Shown here: positions 1 through 12,690 of the stretch, one piece after another
Layout: every line of letters starts with the position of its first letter
Position numbering within the stretch: position 1 is the first letter of the stretch
DNA from: Dimorphilus gyrociliatus
Lineage: Eukaryota; Annelida; Polychaeta; Dinophilidae
Assembly (NCBI GenBank): GCA_904063045.1
Contig: CAJFCJ010000026.1
Coordinates: 598,964 to 662,963 of the forward strand
Length of the DNA: 64,000 nt
Direction of reading: 5' to 3'
Made by a program: the position numbers and the translations under genes
The notes under the pieces: model-generated
Seen by the model: the letters and a program-made list of their open reading frames with translations, nothing else
Told to the model about the DNA's origin: nothing
The model's database searches: none

Positions 1-674
1 TAAAAAAGACTAATTGAATTGTTGGAGCGTTGATCTAACTGCCTACGAAGCGATCATACAAACGTAAATTGTTCATCTAAATTTGATTGGGATAAATGTA
101 AGCAAACCACGCGATACATCCGTCCATCACAAAGATTCAACAACAGCCAGCCCAGCCCTTCCTGTTAGCATCAATCAATCAGACATCAACAATGATAGAA
201 TGCTTATCTACGAGACAGAAGCACAAGTGCCATCAACAGGTATCTACCATTCGCAAGATGATTGCCTTAATAGATACTGGAGCCTCAATGTCTTTGATAA
301 GCCGTAAATTTCTCCTACGAACGTCATATAAACCAAAGCCAGATGAATAATGCTGTATTGACAAATCGTATACGAACAACTCGTTTCAGCCAGTTGTCTT
401 AGAACAAGTAAAATAATGTTGCCTCACTTAGATCCATTGTACGACATATATTGCTTACGTTGTCGATTGCCTACTAAGAAACAACCAGCTGTATACAGTT
501 GTACTCCTCATCATGGTCCTCTACAAATGTTTCGACGCAATAGTTTCACGTATATCAAGTACCCACTCGGTTGGTACCGAACCTCTCTCTCTCTCCAACC
601 GCCGAAGAACCCTATATGATAAATTGCATCTCATACACAGAAACGAGCAGTAGTGTTCATCACTTTCGTTCAAC

Positions 675-705
<31 letters not shown>

Positions 706-1407
706 AATGACATTCGTGCTATTAACCATCCTTCATAATAATAAATCTATGGCTAAAGGCGGATTTCAATCTATTCGACGACAAGCTAACATTTAACACC
801 GAATAGTTCAAAGGAATACAGACCCTGCTCGACAAGGATTACACTTGTCCTGTACCTGACGATGAAGTTGAATTTTATCTTCCACATCACGGCGCTAAGA
901 ATCTCAAGAAAGAAACCGTTCGAATCGTAATGCCAAGTACCACAGCCAGTCTTTAAATGTCTTACTGCCAGGCCCATCACTACTCACATGAAATCAATGT
1001 TTGTGAACGTCAGAGTACACATTCCTCTACTTCGGTTTCCTCTACGAAGATCCTACTGGGAAAGGTCATCTTCTCTCTTCTGTCATGACCCTTGATATAT
1101 TCGGATATTGGGAGCTACTAGTTCACCCTTTATAGCCTGTACTGCCCTAAACTCTGCTACAACACAACTACTTCGCTATCAACCCAAGAAAAGCTTGTAA
1201 TATCTGATGAACGTAATCGATTGAACGAAATATGCTGAATACGAAACTGTTTAACAAAGTAAGAGACAAATTGAAACTAGGATAGATCTCGAAAGAATTT
1301 TTGGAACGGGCATGCCAGATTTATTCAGGTCATAATAAGGTGGAAAGAGACATTAGGAATTCAATCCCCCACCTCTCAAGCCACTCTATTTACATTGCCT
1401 TCGCCAG
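1..1407 (+). mobile_element. BEL/Pao retrotransposon, decayed internal region (element E0)
   Basis: Decayed pol of a BEL/Pao LTR element, entering from beyond the left window edge. A retropepsin-like stretch reading IDTGASMSLIS lies near 265-305 and contains the catalytic D-T-G. Reverse transcriptase remnants follow at about 830-1175, including the YFGFLYEDP block shared with the copy at 25.5 kb, now shifted among frames and broken by stops. At about 1240-1390 comes the C-terminal domain of BEL pol (DUF5641 type, YSGHNKVERD), which abuts the LTR. RNase H and integrase are largely deleted between these blocks. No frame is intact, so this copy is dead. Family assignment rests on block-by-block similarity to the complete copy in this window. 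Confidence 0.75.
676..704. repeat. (CT)n microsatellite
   Basis: An uninterrupted CT dinucleotide run of about 29 bases inside the decayed BEL copy. A shorter CT run lies at about 586-596. Confidence 0.95.
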
Positions 1408-1602
1408 TGCAGTCGATGGTCATAATGCATGATGCCAAACTCACGTGATGATATGGCGTTGTATCATTCAAACTTAAAGACTGTATCATAACTTCATTCT
1501 CTATTGCATTGTTCATTATTCAGCAAATTTCCTTCAAATTATTAGCGATTATTGTCGAATATAAGATTATTCCAACTTAGTACCTACATACCGACGACAA
1601 CA
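1408..1602 (+). repeat. 3' LTR of element E0 (family D, 195 bp)
   Basis: Begins TGCAGTCGATGG and ends CGACGACAACA. The start follows the pol C-terminal coding block directly, and the junction reads GCCAG|TG as in the other copies. It shares terminal motifs with LTRs at 22.7, 27.5, 31.3, 33.5 and 35.2 kb but is diverged from them internally. The right flank is the start of an R3 repeat. Confidence 0.75.
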
Positions 1603-2345
1603 CATACAGTATATGTTACATCTTTTAGAGTAAAAATTTGGGAAAAGCCGGAAATGACGTCACTGAAACTACCGTAGAATAGAACATTCGAAAGTGAAGA
1701 ACTGCTGAAAGGAATGAAGAAGTGGAAAAACTTGATAAGAAAAAAGGACGCTATAAAATTGTTAAATACAAAAGTTACTACTATTTGATGAATCCAAAGA
1801 GGTAATCATTAGCGAATCTTCTAATTGGTAGATCGATGAAAGGTTCATTAAAAAGTATGGTAAACACGAAATAAGATGGAAGAGAACTTTTGAGGACGAA
1901 CTGATCGTTGAAATTGTAGATGGGGAATAAATTGGAAACTATAAAACTAGTCAAAATTACTGCTTTTCTATATCCTTTCAAACAAATCAAATAGTGGAAA
2001 TATTTTAAAATTAGATGGAGATTTCGTTCTGCAAAATGATTTTTTTTGTTCCAAAGTTGTACTCAGCTTGATGCTAAAAATGTGAGATGAAAGATTCGTT
2101 ATCAAAACGAACAGACTGATGGGAAAGTCGTAAATTTTGGAGGGACATTTTCATGAAAAGACGACCATGAAGAAGATATTGTTTAAACCAAAATTTATTG
2201 AACGAAACCTAATCGACGACAATGAAGAGATTTGGTTTTAAACCAAAAATTATGAAAAGAGCCATCGGATGCTACACTTGTTCAATTAACCGCATCATAC
2301 ATAATATGAAGAAGATCTTGGCTTGTTTTAATCCGTTTTTTCGTT
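1603..2345 (+). repeat. Dispersed repeat module R3, copy 1
   Basis: Starts with the block TTGGGAAAAGCCGG followed by a CRE-like TGACGTCA (1655-1662). It contains the exon-like motif GAAGAAGATATTGTTTAAAC near 2170 and a shifted second copy near 2220. Close relatives begin near 14338, 18718, 21972, 27825, 31508 and 40160. It abuts a BEL LTR on the left. No intact reading frame was found. Confidence 0.7.
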
Positions 2346-4190
2346 TCAGACTGTTTTCCTTCATATTGATCATTGATCTATTGTTACGCTTTTCTTAAAG
2401 TAAGCCGAATAGAATGGAATGAGGAATGACTGGCAGACAATTTTTATGTTTTTATAATATTTTGCTTTTTATCGAAATTTATGAAGGAAACTGTTTGGAA
2501 AGAATAGACAGCTGAGAAGAGAAGAGAAGAGATGTTTTAGTATTTTTCCAGTTTTTTTTGTGAAGAAGATTGGGTAAACCAAATTTTCACTATGGAGTTT
2601 TGGAAATGAAGAATGCAAAAGAGAAAATACTATCTACATGATCGATAATTTGTCGTCGTCGATGGGAATATGCAAATGAATGATCCTAATTACATCACCA
2701 AAACGGTTAAGCATCAAGGTGTTTTGGTATGTGAAATACAATAGAAATAGAGGACTCTGCAAAGTGTGATGAATACATGAAAAAAATTGTATAAAGCCTT
2801 TTCCCCGACCAAAAAATGTATGAATTATAATGAAAGATATGGATCGACTTGAAGTAACATTTTTAGTGTTTACAAATTATTTTACGTCGATAACGTTAAA
2901 AATCCTACTTCAGCAAATATTTTTGCACGTTCCTTTCTCGAACATCACAAACAAGTGACGCTAAATTATTTTTCGAAACAAAACGTTTAATATAAATGTT
3001 ACATTAGCTTAATCCTACAAGATATTAGCATGACGTAGCCAAATATCGAATCAATGTTTATTTTTCCAAACCACTTTTAATTCAAAGACGTGAAGGAAGC
3101 CAAAAAATAGACGATAATAAAAATGTTCTGTATTGAACATCTTAGTTGAATTAGTATAATTTAAAACTTTGATAATAAATTTTAGAAAGAACCTAGCTTA
3201 GGACGCTTTAGAAGAGATTGCAGGCGCTTTACAGATACATATATTGGTATAAAGATAGAATATCGTGATAAAAAGAGAGACTCTTATTTATCTTTGACAA
3301 ACTTTCGACGTTGATAAAAGTGCAGTAAGAAAGGGAACAAAAGAATGAATTCACACGATTAGGCTATTTAAATTTCATAAAATCTATTGTTCATCAGTAG
3401 CGTGAATTGAAGATGAGAAAAGGATAGGAGATTTGCAAAGTTAGCGAAGAAAATTTAACAAATGACCTTTATTACAATAAATACAAAAAACACGATAAAG
3501 AAATAATAAAATTGTATCATTTTTCATTTTAATATGTTCTTTTTGTTCTTTTTTAGTGCGTTCTCCTTGTCAGCTGGAAGCGGAAACTTATACTTTTTCA
3601 TACATTTCTCTAATGTTCTTTGATAAAAGTATATATCAAACCGAAGTAACAACTTTCTCACGTACTTTATTATCTTTCAATCTTGGTCAAATTCTTCGTT
3701 TTTATCATTTATTTTAAAACTCATTTTGCAACTTCTTCATAAGTATTTTAGTATTTACCTAACGTTATTGCTTAGAGATATCTACTGATTTTAGGAAGAT
3801 TAATAATGAATTTTCATGAGAAATATTCATTAAATACGTCGAAATTGACAATATTACTAAATAAAACACAACTAAATATTGGAACGTTTAGTATTCGATA
3901 GTTCTTCTTAATTTGTATAATATTGAATTGACTCAGAGGAAACAGTGTCTTGTCCCTGAGAATTTTGAAAAGAAGAACAATAGATACCTATTTTTTCAAA
4001 GAAGATTCAAGTTGAAATGTTCTAACTGATAAACGATAAAAAATAGTGGATTAATGTAAAGAACAAAATTGTTCTAAAATACGAGCGGATGTACGTACAT
4101 GTTCTTTTACTCTTTTCTTAAATTGTTCTATAGAATTTGTTATGCATATCGAACAAAATAAATCTCACTTTATTTATTGTATATAGAGAA
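2346..4190. other. AT-rich sequence without recognisable gene
   Basis: Both strands are full of stops and I see no intact domain. Scattered GAAGAAGAT and AAACCAAA words (for example near 2570) resemble R3, so the left part is probably decayed repeat. The right part shows nothing recognisable. Confidence 0.6.
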
Positions 4191-4197
4191 ATTGTTA

Positions 4198-4560
4198 TTA
4201 TATTTTCGCTTTATCATTTTTAGTAGGTGAAACCTTTAAGTTCTTTTTGCGCTTACCTCGAATTCCGGACAAAATACTGTGAATAGGTTGCTTTGGTATG
4301 CTAAAATCAATAGCTTCCAGAATCTTTCGTACTGATACCTCTTCTTGATTTTCTTCCATTCGCTTTAACTCTCTTCTTACCCGACGTTTTATTTCGTCTG
4401 ATATCTTCCTGGACTTTTCAACTTTAACATTTCCTTCAGGTTTACAAATGTATTGTATTAGCGACGCTCTAGTATCATATATCCTTGCTATTTCGCTGAG
4501 TGACATTCCCTTTTTTCTCCTTTCTAAAATTGCTTTTTCGATCTCACAATTAAATCTCAT
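4198..4560 (-). pseudogene. Tc1/mariner-type transposase DNA-binding region, truncated (120 aa)
   Basis: A small basic ORF with two helix-turn-helix-like segments: residues about 9-36 (SLSEIARIYDTRASLIQYI) and about 75-95 (SVRKILEAIDFSIPKQPIHS). This paired arrangement is what the N-terminal domain of Tc1/mariner transposases looks like. The DDE/DDD catalytic domain, normally another 200 or more residues, is missing and the frame ends in a lysine-rich tail. A 7-bp inverted repeat (GTTCTCT/AGAGAAC) lies just upstream at about 4597-4612. It could be a fragment of a dead transposon or a small domesticated DNA-binding protein; the sequence does not decide. No terminal inverted repeats were identified. 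Confidence 0.5.
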
Positions 4561-4569
4561 GACGACCAG

Positions 4570-5105
4570 TCGTTGAATGGAACATTTCTAGCCGCCGTTC
4601 TCTTTAGAGAACATTAATGTAGACAAAAAACACTTTTGCAGAGAATATTTTTTCAGCGCCAAATTTAAAAAAACATTCCAGAGCCAATGTAAAGCTAAAT
4701 AGAATTTTCGTCTAGTATTTAGGAATAATGAATGATAAATAAACTTGAAATTGGAAAAAAAGAGACATTTAACTCTTTATAATTGAAAAATTCAAAACTT
4801 GAATGACAGGAAAAGAAACATTTAAAAAACAAAACATTTGAAAACTAAGGAGAAATGTTCTCCAACGAATACTTCGATGATCACGTGATAATTACCTATA
4901 AAAATCATAGCCACCATGTTTGTTCGATGGCCAATTATCGATTGATGAATGAACGATTTATTAAATATGATAGAATAGTTTTGTAATATATTTAGTGACA
5001 TATTTCTTATCCTAATCAATTGGCTATGGATTGATTACGGAAAATTCCAGGACAGTATTTGACAAAGGTAAGTTGAAGAAAAACTGGAAAATATTATTTA
5101 TATTA
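4570..5105. other. Intergenic sequence, nothing recognised
   Basis: AT-rich sequence between the transposase-like ORF and the mitochondrial insertion. Apart from the short palindrome near 4600 I see no gene, RNA or repeat signature. Confidence 0.6.
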
Positions 5106-6504
<1,399 letters not shown>

Positions 6505-6566
6505 CATCCCCTTTAAATGAAAGCCAAAAAGGCATCTATCTGTTAAGTAGGCCACTTATTTAGATG
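6505..6566 (+). pseudogene. trnN: NUMT: mitochondrial tRNA-Asn (GTT)
   Basis: Between COX1 and COX2 lies a D-arm-like AGCC/GGC pair and an anticodon loop CTGTTAA (GTT anticodon) closed by a five-pair stem with wobble pairs. It is read as mitochondrial tRNA-Asn. The order cox1-trnN-cox2 is the usual annelid arrangement. Acceptor-stem ends are uncertain. Confidence 0.65.
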
Positions 6567-7018
6567 ATAACCTGATCTCAATTATCATTTCAAGACGCTC
6601 TATCACCCACTATATCCCAACTGATTTTCTTTCACGACTACGCCATAACTCTTCTATTCCTAATTATTACCCTCATTTTCTATGCATTCATTGCCCTATT
6701 CTTTAATAAACTGTATGAGCAGTTGTCCCAGCTCTTTCACTACTCTTTCTAGCCCTTCCATCTCTTCGAATTCTTTACCTAATAGACGAAACAAACGACC
6801 CAGCTATCACCCTCAAAATTATAGGACACCAATGATACTGATCTTATGAATATTCAGACTTTAATAATCTAGAATTTGACTCTTATATAATCCCCACATA
6901 CGACTTATCCCTCTGGAGACTATCGACTTCTCGAAGTAGATAACCGAGTAGTTCTTCCCTATAACTCTACCGTTCGAGCCATCATCTCAGCAGCAGATGT
7001 AATTCATTCATGAGCTTG
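6567..7018 (+). pseudogene. cox2: NUMT: COX2, internally deleted and 3' truncated
   Basis: Cytochrome c oxidase subunit II in the invertebrate mitochondrial code. It starts at ATA 6567 (MTWSQLSFQDA) and includes the [12 protein letters not shown] block, GHQWYWSYEYSDF and the VIHSW copper-site region. A deletion near 6710 removes the segment between the first membrane helix and WAVVPA, and a frameshift lies near 6905. At about 7018 it joins ND5 directly; the copper-binding C-terminus is missing. Confidence 0.9.
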
Positions 7019-7376
7019 GAGATGTCCTAATTCTTCTATCAATTGCTATAGTTCAATTCTCCAACCAATGAAACGCCCTAACTATTAATCATTCCCTACC
7101 TGCAATCACTGCTATACTACTTATATTCGCAGCTATGACTAAAAGAGCACAAGTACCTTTCTCTTCATGACTTCCTGCTGCTATGGCGACCCCTACCCCA
7201 GTCTCAGCTTTAGTACACTCATCCACTCTAGTAACAGCAGGTGTATTCTTATTATACCGATTCCATCCCTTTCTTTATTCATTCCCTAACTAGCAGAACA
7301 AGATCTAAAAGAAATTGTAGCTCTATCAATCTTAAGGCAACTAGGAGTAATAATAGCGAGATTAGACCTAAAAATT
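7019..7376 (+). pseudogene. nad5: NUMT: ND5 fragment
   Basis: Central NADH dehydrogenase subunit 5, recognised by [18 protein letters not shown] and [18 protein letters not shown], the most conserved antiporter-like block of the family. It is followed by KEIVALS and SQLGVMMAS with the mitochondrial code. Small indels lie between these blocks near 7280. Both ends are truncated and joined to other mitochondrial genes. Confidence 0.92.
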
Positions 7377-7382
7377 CCCAAG

Positions 7383-7452
7383 TAGCATCTCTTTAGTATA
7401 AATCGTACATGTTCCTTCCAAGAATAAAGTCCGAAACAGGGAAGAGATAATG
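7383..7452 (+). pseudogene. trnG: NUMT: mitochondrial tRNA-Gly (TCC)
   Basis: Contains TTTAGTATAAAT, typical of the mitochondrial tRNA-Gly D-arm, and an anticodon loop CTTCCAA (TCC) flanked by GTTC/GAAT stem bases. Acceptor-like ends GCATCTC and GAGATAATGC flank it. It directly precedes COX3, as in annelid mitochondrial DNA. Confidence 0.65.
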
Positions 7453-7985
7453 CTACGTTCCCCTTTCCATCTCGTAGAATACAGACCATGACCCCTAACA
7501 GGCTCTTTAGGAGCCCTATGCATTACCATTGGACTTACATCTTGATTTCATAACCTCGGAAAGGGACTTTTTATTATAGGACTAATTCTAGTAATCATAA
7601 CTATATTCACATGTAAATACTGTATTCACTTTCTTTCATAGAAGACTGGCCCCAACAGCTGAATTAGGATGCTCTTGACCCCCCACAGGAAATACTCCAA
7701 TTAACCCATTTAGAGTACCCCTTCTAAATACCTCACCACGCCTTAATAGATCAAAATCACCCTAGAACTATTCAAGGCCCAGCTCTTACTTTACTTATTT
7801 CCAAGGACTAGAATACTGAGAAGCTCCTTTCACTATCGCAGATAGAGTATTCGGCACAGCATTCTTTGTAGCAACTGAATTCCATGGCCTACATGTTCTT
7901 ATTGACTCCCTATTCCTATTTACCTGCCTCTACCGAATTAGAGCTATTTATAGCATTTATATTAACTATCAATTTCGCAATCAAT
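7450..7985 (+). pseudogene. cox3: NUMT: COX3, internally deleted
   Basis: Cytochrome c oxidase subunit III, from ATG 7450 with FHLVEYSPWPLTGSLGAL in the invertebrate mitochondrial code. Further blocks are [33 protein letters not shown] and [15 protein letters not shown] segment around the second and third helices is lost near 7618, and frameshifts lie between about 7735 and 7800. The C-terminal helix is missing or replaced; the exact right end is unclear. A BEL fragment follows. Confidence 0.92.
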
Positions 7986-8029
7986 TATAGATCTTGAATA
8001 TCTTTAATCATTTTTCTAATCTATAAACT

Positions 8030-8545
8030 GACAAAGTACAATGTAAATCGTTCAAAAACCTACTCTACCGCTTTCGACAATCAAGTAACAAAGGCAATAG
8101 TCGTCTCTACACAAGTTTTCAGAAAAGATGGAAGAGGCGAGAGAAGTGGGTATCATTCAAAACTATAAAGATCGACGCAAACCAAACAATAGAACCCATA
8201 AATCTGATTATAGCAGACTTCCCCTCCATAATAAAAGGATTCTGGCCTAAAATGAGTCCTAAGATTTACAAATAATTGTCGTTTACCAATATAAGATCAA
8301 TTGAAGGAATCAAACACGTCAACATACAAACTAGAACTACCTCAACGTTACCTATTTAAAACGGTTCAGAATTCTATGCAATAGAGAAATTAATAAAACC
8401 ATATTCTCTAATAAAAGGAGAAGAGGATATAAAAAAGATGTTTGTCAACCTATCATCACGAAACACAACATCTACAACATCGTTATCGTCATACTCTCTG
8501 ATGGTTGAGGTCCAATTGATTTTAAATAAATGGGGAAAAGAACCA
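8030..8545 (+). mobile_element. BEL/Pao fragment, RNase H to integrase region (element E3)
   Basis: Decayed piece of BEL pol. The block around 8222-8262 reads GFWPKMSPK and matches the integrase N-terminal lead-in at 36345 (GFWPKVASH). About 8380-8430 matches the LINKPYSL-like segment seen at 30540. The right end near 8500 (TGATGGTTGAGGTCCAA) repeats the integrase sequence at about 30958. No intact frame and no LTR. Its left junction is with the COX3 NUMT. Confidence 0.6.
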
Positions 8546-8569
8546 TAGAATGACGTTAAATTCATAAAT

Positions 8570-8720
8570 AATTGACTACTAAGTTGGACAAAATGACGAA
8601 AACTACAACCGATAGTCGTTTCAATAAATCATCAGTTTCTGGTAAATCAAAAGTTTAAACTTTTAAATTAAAATGGAAACATCTATTCTATCGAAAAATT
8701 GGATACTAATTAATTAATTA
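8570..8720 (+). repeat. Dispersed repeat module R4, copy 1
   Basis: The core with the words ACGAAAACTACAACCGATAG and ATCATCAGTTTCTGGTAAA recurs at 28855-28930 and, more diverged, near 40450-40490. At 28.9 and 40.5 kb it is followed by a coding relic; here that relic is mostly missing and module R2 follows instead. Confidence 0.65.
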
Positions 8721-8759
8721 ATATCAGTAAATACAAAAGTTACCGATCAGGAGTGGTGT

Positions 8760-9060
8760 TCATTGTTCACCACAGAAACGCCACAATTCCTTCCCGAACT
8801 AGAGGGTTATTTAAGAAAATTTCCCCAAATTCACCCTCCATTGTGTCGATCTTGTTAGCGTCTAAAATTGGCAAATATAGCTGCCACGTCATTACATTAC
8901 GTTGAACTTCCACTAGGTGCAATTTTAGGGAACAAATGAGATGTATATTTTCACACTTCCGTTCATGCGTTACTATCAAGGCGTTTTGCCCGAAGTGGCT
9001 AACTCAAGCATTGTCATGTCGCATCTGGGGCTTTCCCTTTGCTCTTCATGGATCATACTT
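8760..9060 (-). repeat. Dispersed repeat module R2, copy a, with minus-strand coding relic
   Basis: The minus strand reads, without a stop over about 70 codons, a peptide containing LVEVQRN, DANKIDTMEGEF and NPLVREGIVAFLW. The same peptide pattern (VEVEPDLTTWLL, DPDKV, REEIIAFL) is recovered from R2 copies near 17.7, 21.0, 39.0 and 40.9 kb. The pattern suggests an exon of some gene carried by the repeat. I do not recognise the protein. The open frame begins with TTG, so its real start is unknown. Confidence 0.6.
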
Positions 9061-9169
9061 GTATCAATTTAATAAGCTTTTTGCTCTTTCCAATCGGAGT
9101 GTCAACAATTGCAGATGTATTTGTTCATTCTACTCTCCTTCGTCCCCTTTGTCTACTTATTTTCGCCGC

Positions 9170-9670
9170 TCTCCTTCTTTTTCGAATGCTATGTTGATAA
9201 ACGAAAAGAGACAATTGAAGAAGATGTTAAACCGAAATTTATCAATGAAATATAATCAACGAAAATCAAGAGATTTTGTTTTAAACCGAAAGTTATCAAG
9301 GTAACCATCGGAAACTGTAGACTTACGAAAGAAGAGAACGTTTTAAAATTACAGCAAAGTGTATGAAAACTTTCCGATCGTACGTTATTCTGTTGAATAG
9401 AAATTAACCACTGGAACGCATAAGAACTGATAGAGACTGAATGCGAATTGGATGTTGGTAAACCTCCAGTGATTTAAAGACAACCGTCAAATATTAATAT
9501 GAATAAATAGCTTCAATAATATATTGGTTGTAGTCCATATCCAAAACACAGAAGCTTCTCGCATAGGCAGATATTCCTCTAAAGCTATGAAACACCATGA
9601 TATTCTCGAAAATCTTGTATCGAAAACATAAAAAATCCGAGTTATTTAAAATGGAAATATATTAACAAAT
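9170..9670 (+). repeat. R3 exon-like repeats and module R5, copy 1
   Basis: The plus-strand frame at 9185-9304 reads a basic peptide (NEKRQLKKMLNRNLS, then RKSRDFVLNRKLS) that recurs almost unchanged at 19090-19230. The LNR(N/K)LS motif occurs twice about 25 residues apart. Module R5 (about 9500-9670, containing TATCCAAAACACAGAAGCTT) recurs at 28395-28560. Confidence 0.65.
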
Positions 9671-9679
9671 ACAATGTAG

Positions 9680-11485
9680 TTGTTATTCAGAATACATTCA
9701 TCGGATGTTGCGGGTATTTAGAAATAGACATGTATTATTGTTTTGAACAGTTAGAATTCAATTCTCTTGAAAATGAGAATTTTATTGAAAAAAAGAGGAA
9801 AATCTTTACAAAAATATGTTTTTGTTATTGCATCAAGTAGTTTTTGATAGTTTTTAGTGAAAGCATTAGAAGGATAGATGAGTTTAGAAAATATTTTATG
9901 TTTTAAAATAAGTTAAAAAGCAATTGATTTTATAAAAATGTGTGAATTATGAAAAAGAAAATTTGAATTTTAAGAGGGAAGTGAATGGCTTCGTAATATA
10001 ATTAATTTTACAAACAAGATCCATTTTATGACGAGGAAAGAATTTTAGTCGATATAATTTTTTTGGAAATAGGTTAAACAATATGATTTTGATAAAAATT
10101 CGAGAATGCCTCTAAAACAAAGCATTCAAGGGGAGATGTCGAAGGTGAACCGAAAAAAAATATGGCGGATTCATAAGAGTTTATGTAATTAAAAAATAGA
10201 CACCATGTTTGAATTAATTGAATGTCGTAAATGGTTTAAGATATCTTGAAAGACGACTGTAATCAGCGGAGGTCACTCTTTCCTTTTTGCTCGAGAGGCC
10301 GACGGAGCAACATCTCTGCCAAACTTTCCGTTCATAGGACAATGAAGACAAAGCTTGAATGAATGATGCTCAACCAGCTGATGGTATGTTAATATTAATA
10401 GCGAATAATAAGCAATGTAGTTAATTAATTATTTTCCTTTTATTTCAAGGTGCAATGAAGATTTGAAGGTAAATGAACAGAACGTTATACATTATGTGTT
10501 AGTGTGAGTCAGTGAATGTATGTCAATATGTTAGCGTCACTTAAAAGGGGAGCTTGACTTTGCCAAAGTTAGGACAGTAGATAGAGAGCAACGTGGCGCA
10601 AACGTGGCAACACGAATGAGCAGTGTCAAGCACCCAGTTAAGTGACACTAGCAAAGGTAAAAAAAAGAGAGTGAATGTATCTAAACGTAGTGAGAAAGCT
10701 TTTTATATTAAATGAAGGACAGTTATAATTAACATTTGATTTCAAAAACCTGACAGAGATTGAATATGATCAGGCTTAAGATTAGAATTTGTGAACGCGC
10801 TTTTGAACGTTTATGCCTTGAAAATTTCCCACCTACGTACGTCTAGACAAAAACTCGTGACTCTCAGTACAGTCAGGACGACCAGATTTGGAAATACGCC
10901 TTTTCATTCTCTTGTAATTTGTAAGTATCGTCTTTTTAAACAATATCTGCTCTTTTTTATTATTGATGTTTGAATTTTTCTTTCTTTTTTTTTTTAGACA
11001 CAGGACTTTTTTCTTTCTTCGCAAAGATTAATTTCTTTGGCCTCTTGAATTGACTCGAATCCAACTTGAACCAGCGATTGGCAGAACATTTTTGATTTTG
11101 GTTTGATTCATCGATGTTTTACAGCATCTGGGTGATTTCCGTAATGGTTATCAACCAAGTTGGACTTTTAAGTTCGGCTTAACAACACGTTCAACATTTG
11201 GGTATATCATCGTTAACTGCGAAATTGTTGCTTTGTATTCTGACTTGATTATTACAAGAGCAAATTTCGAAATGAATAAACCAATTATGACCATAGATTT
11301 GTTGTTGTTGTTATTATCTACTTTATATTTATCAAAGAATTTTCCTTGAAATTAAGTCCTTTTAAAAAGTATAACTACGTTAGTAATAGGTTCTCTTGGT
11401 TGACTATCTGTTATCGTATTAGTCAATTAATCTAGCTCTTGATTAAAAATGTGATTAATTGATGCTTATTTATTGATTCGTGTGA
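9680..11485. other. AT-rich sequence without recognisable gene
   Basis: No supported gene. The stretch at 10290-10660 is less AT-rich and could hold exon-like pieces, but no domain or splice pattern is convincing. A T-rich tract lies at about 10977-10997. Nothing here matched the mitochondrial or BEL blocks seen elsewhere in the window. Confidence 0.55.
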
Positions 11486-11489
11486 TACC

Positions 11490-11804
11490 TTTTTTGGTGA
11501 CGGGCGATGTGTACACATCTTAATTGTTTATTACACTTATAGGTGTAATTACTACTAGGTCCACCTTCATTTCTAGGAAATTCGTATCTTTATGAAGATT
11601 GTAACCCATCTCTTCCTTTCCATAGTCTACATTTTGACCTGACGTAGTTATTTAAAAGCTAATTTCTTTTTATTTGGTAATAAGCTGGAAACGGCAATAT
11701 ATAGGATGATTTTTCAAGGAAAGGTAAAAATATAATCGTGGATTATCAAATTAAAGGACAGGTTCCCTTAGGAGTTTAAGATACCGCCAAATTTTTTGAG
11801 TTTC
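11490..11804 (-). pseudogene. rrnS: NUMT: small-subunit rRNA (12S), 3' part
   Basis: On the minus strand the conserved 12S end GTGTACACATCGCCCGTCAC lies at about 11500-11520. Upstream on that strand, at 11765-11804, is the conserved AATTTGGCGGTATCTTAAAC block. These are hallmark small-subunit rRNA segments in the expected order and spacing. The 5' half is absent, because at about 11806 the sequence switches to ND4. A dead nuclear copy. Confidence 0.9.
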
Positions 11805-11805
11805 T

Positions 11806-12440
11806 TAGAATAGCTAGAGGCAGTGAGGTAGTTAGTGATATGAATAACGAAGAGGCAATTAATGGAATTTCAGCTCCAAGATTGAGGAATGGGGGAGCTC
11901 CTATATCCAATAAAGAATCATATTATAGACATGGCTGGTGCGAATATTAGGATTCCTTTATTAATAATAAGGGCTCGGGAGTTTGTTATTTCGTAGGCTG
12001 TTCTAGTTATAAATAGGGAGATTGATCATCAGAAATTGATAGACGGGGATAGTGATGTTTGAATTATGGAGAATTCTTGCGATTGAATACGAGTTATTAG
12101 AATATTTTAGTAATAGGGGGAGCGAAGCTCTTATGGTATAAATGATGAAGTAGGTGCCTGCTTGTAGTCGTTTGGGTTGTTACCCTCATTTTTGGATAAG
12201 GAATAAGGTAGGAATTAATGTAAATTCGAAAGTAAAATAGAATGTTAGGGGAGATTTTATAGAGAATGCTAGAGTGATAGATGTGAATAGGGCTATAATT
12301 GATACAATAAATAAGGATCTGTTATTTCTTTTAGTGATTTTCAGTGAGGCCATGATTATAAGGGCGGTAATTCATAATAAGGATGATTAGGGTGAATGAT
12401 ACATTATCTATAAACAATAAATTTGATGAGTAGGTAGAGA
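11806..12440 (-). pseudogene. nad4: NUMT: ND4 fragment
   Basis: Minus-strand NADH dehydrogenase subunit 4 in the invertebrate mitochondrial code. Seen in order are MDNVSFTLIIL, LQAGTYFIIYTMSASLPLLL, a block matching the LLNKG region, and LNLGAEIPLIASSLF. Deletions and frameshifts separate the blocks, and the segment with the WLPKAHVEAP signature is missing. It sits between CYTB and 12S. The ND4-rrnS order agrees with annelid mitochondrial DNA, where two tRNAs normally intervene. Confidence 0.85.
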
Positions 12441-12690
12441 ATATAGATATTGCTGTTATAGGCCTGATAATTATTATAATTATACCAATTAGAACATAAG
12501 TGTCTTCTACTGGGCATCCTCCAATTCATGTTAGAATTAGGATATTGGCTACAAAGATTCAAAATAGAATTTGATTAGGGAAGGAGAAAGCAATTCCTCG
12601 AGATTTAGGTCTTGCCGAGAATGGAGGAGTAAGAAGTACTAATACCGTGGCGGCTCAAAATCTTATTTAGATGCTCCTCCGTCCATTTGC
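12440..12690 (-). pseudogene. cob: NUMT: cytochrome b, C-terminal fragment
   Basis: Minus strand. The window reads FSARPKSRGIAFSFPNQILF, then VANILILTWIGGCPVED and YVLIGM, the typical end of cytochrome b, with TGA as Trp and ATA as Met. The fragment covers roughly the last 80 codons and then passes into ND4, whose start is not at its natural boundary. The first 300 or so codons are absent. Confidence 0.88.

Noticed and set aside
7286-7489. Minus-strand ORF of 67 codons
   Set aside because: It lies across the ND5/tRNA-Gly/COX3 insertion on the wrong strand.
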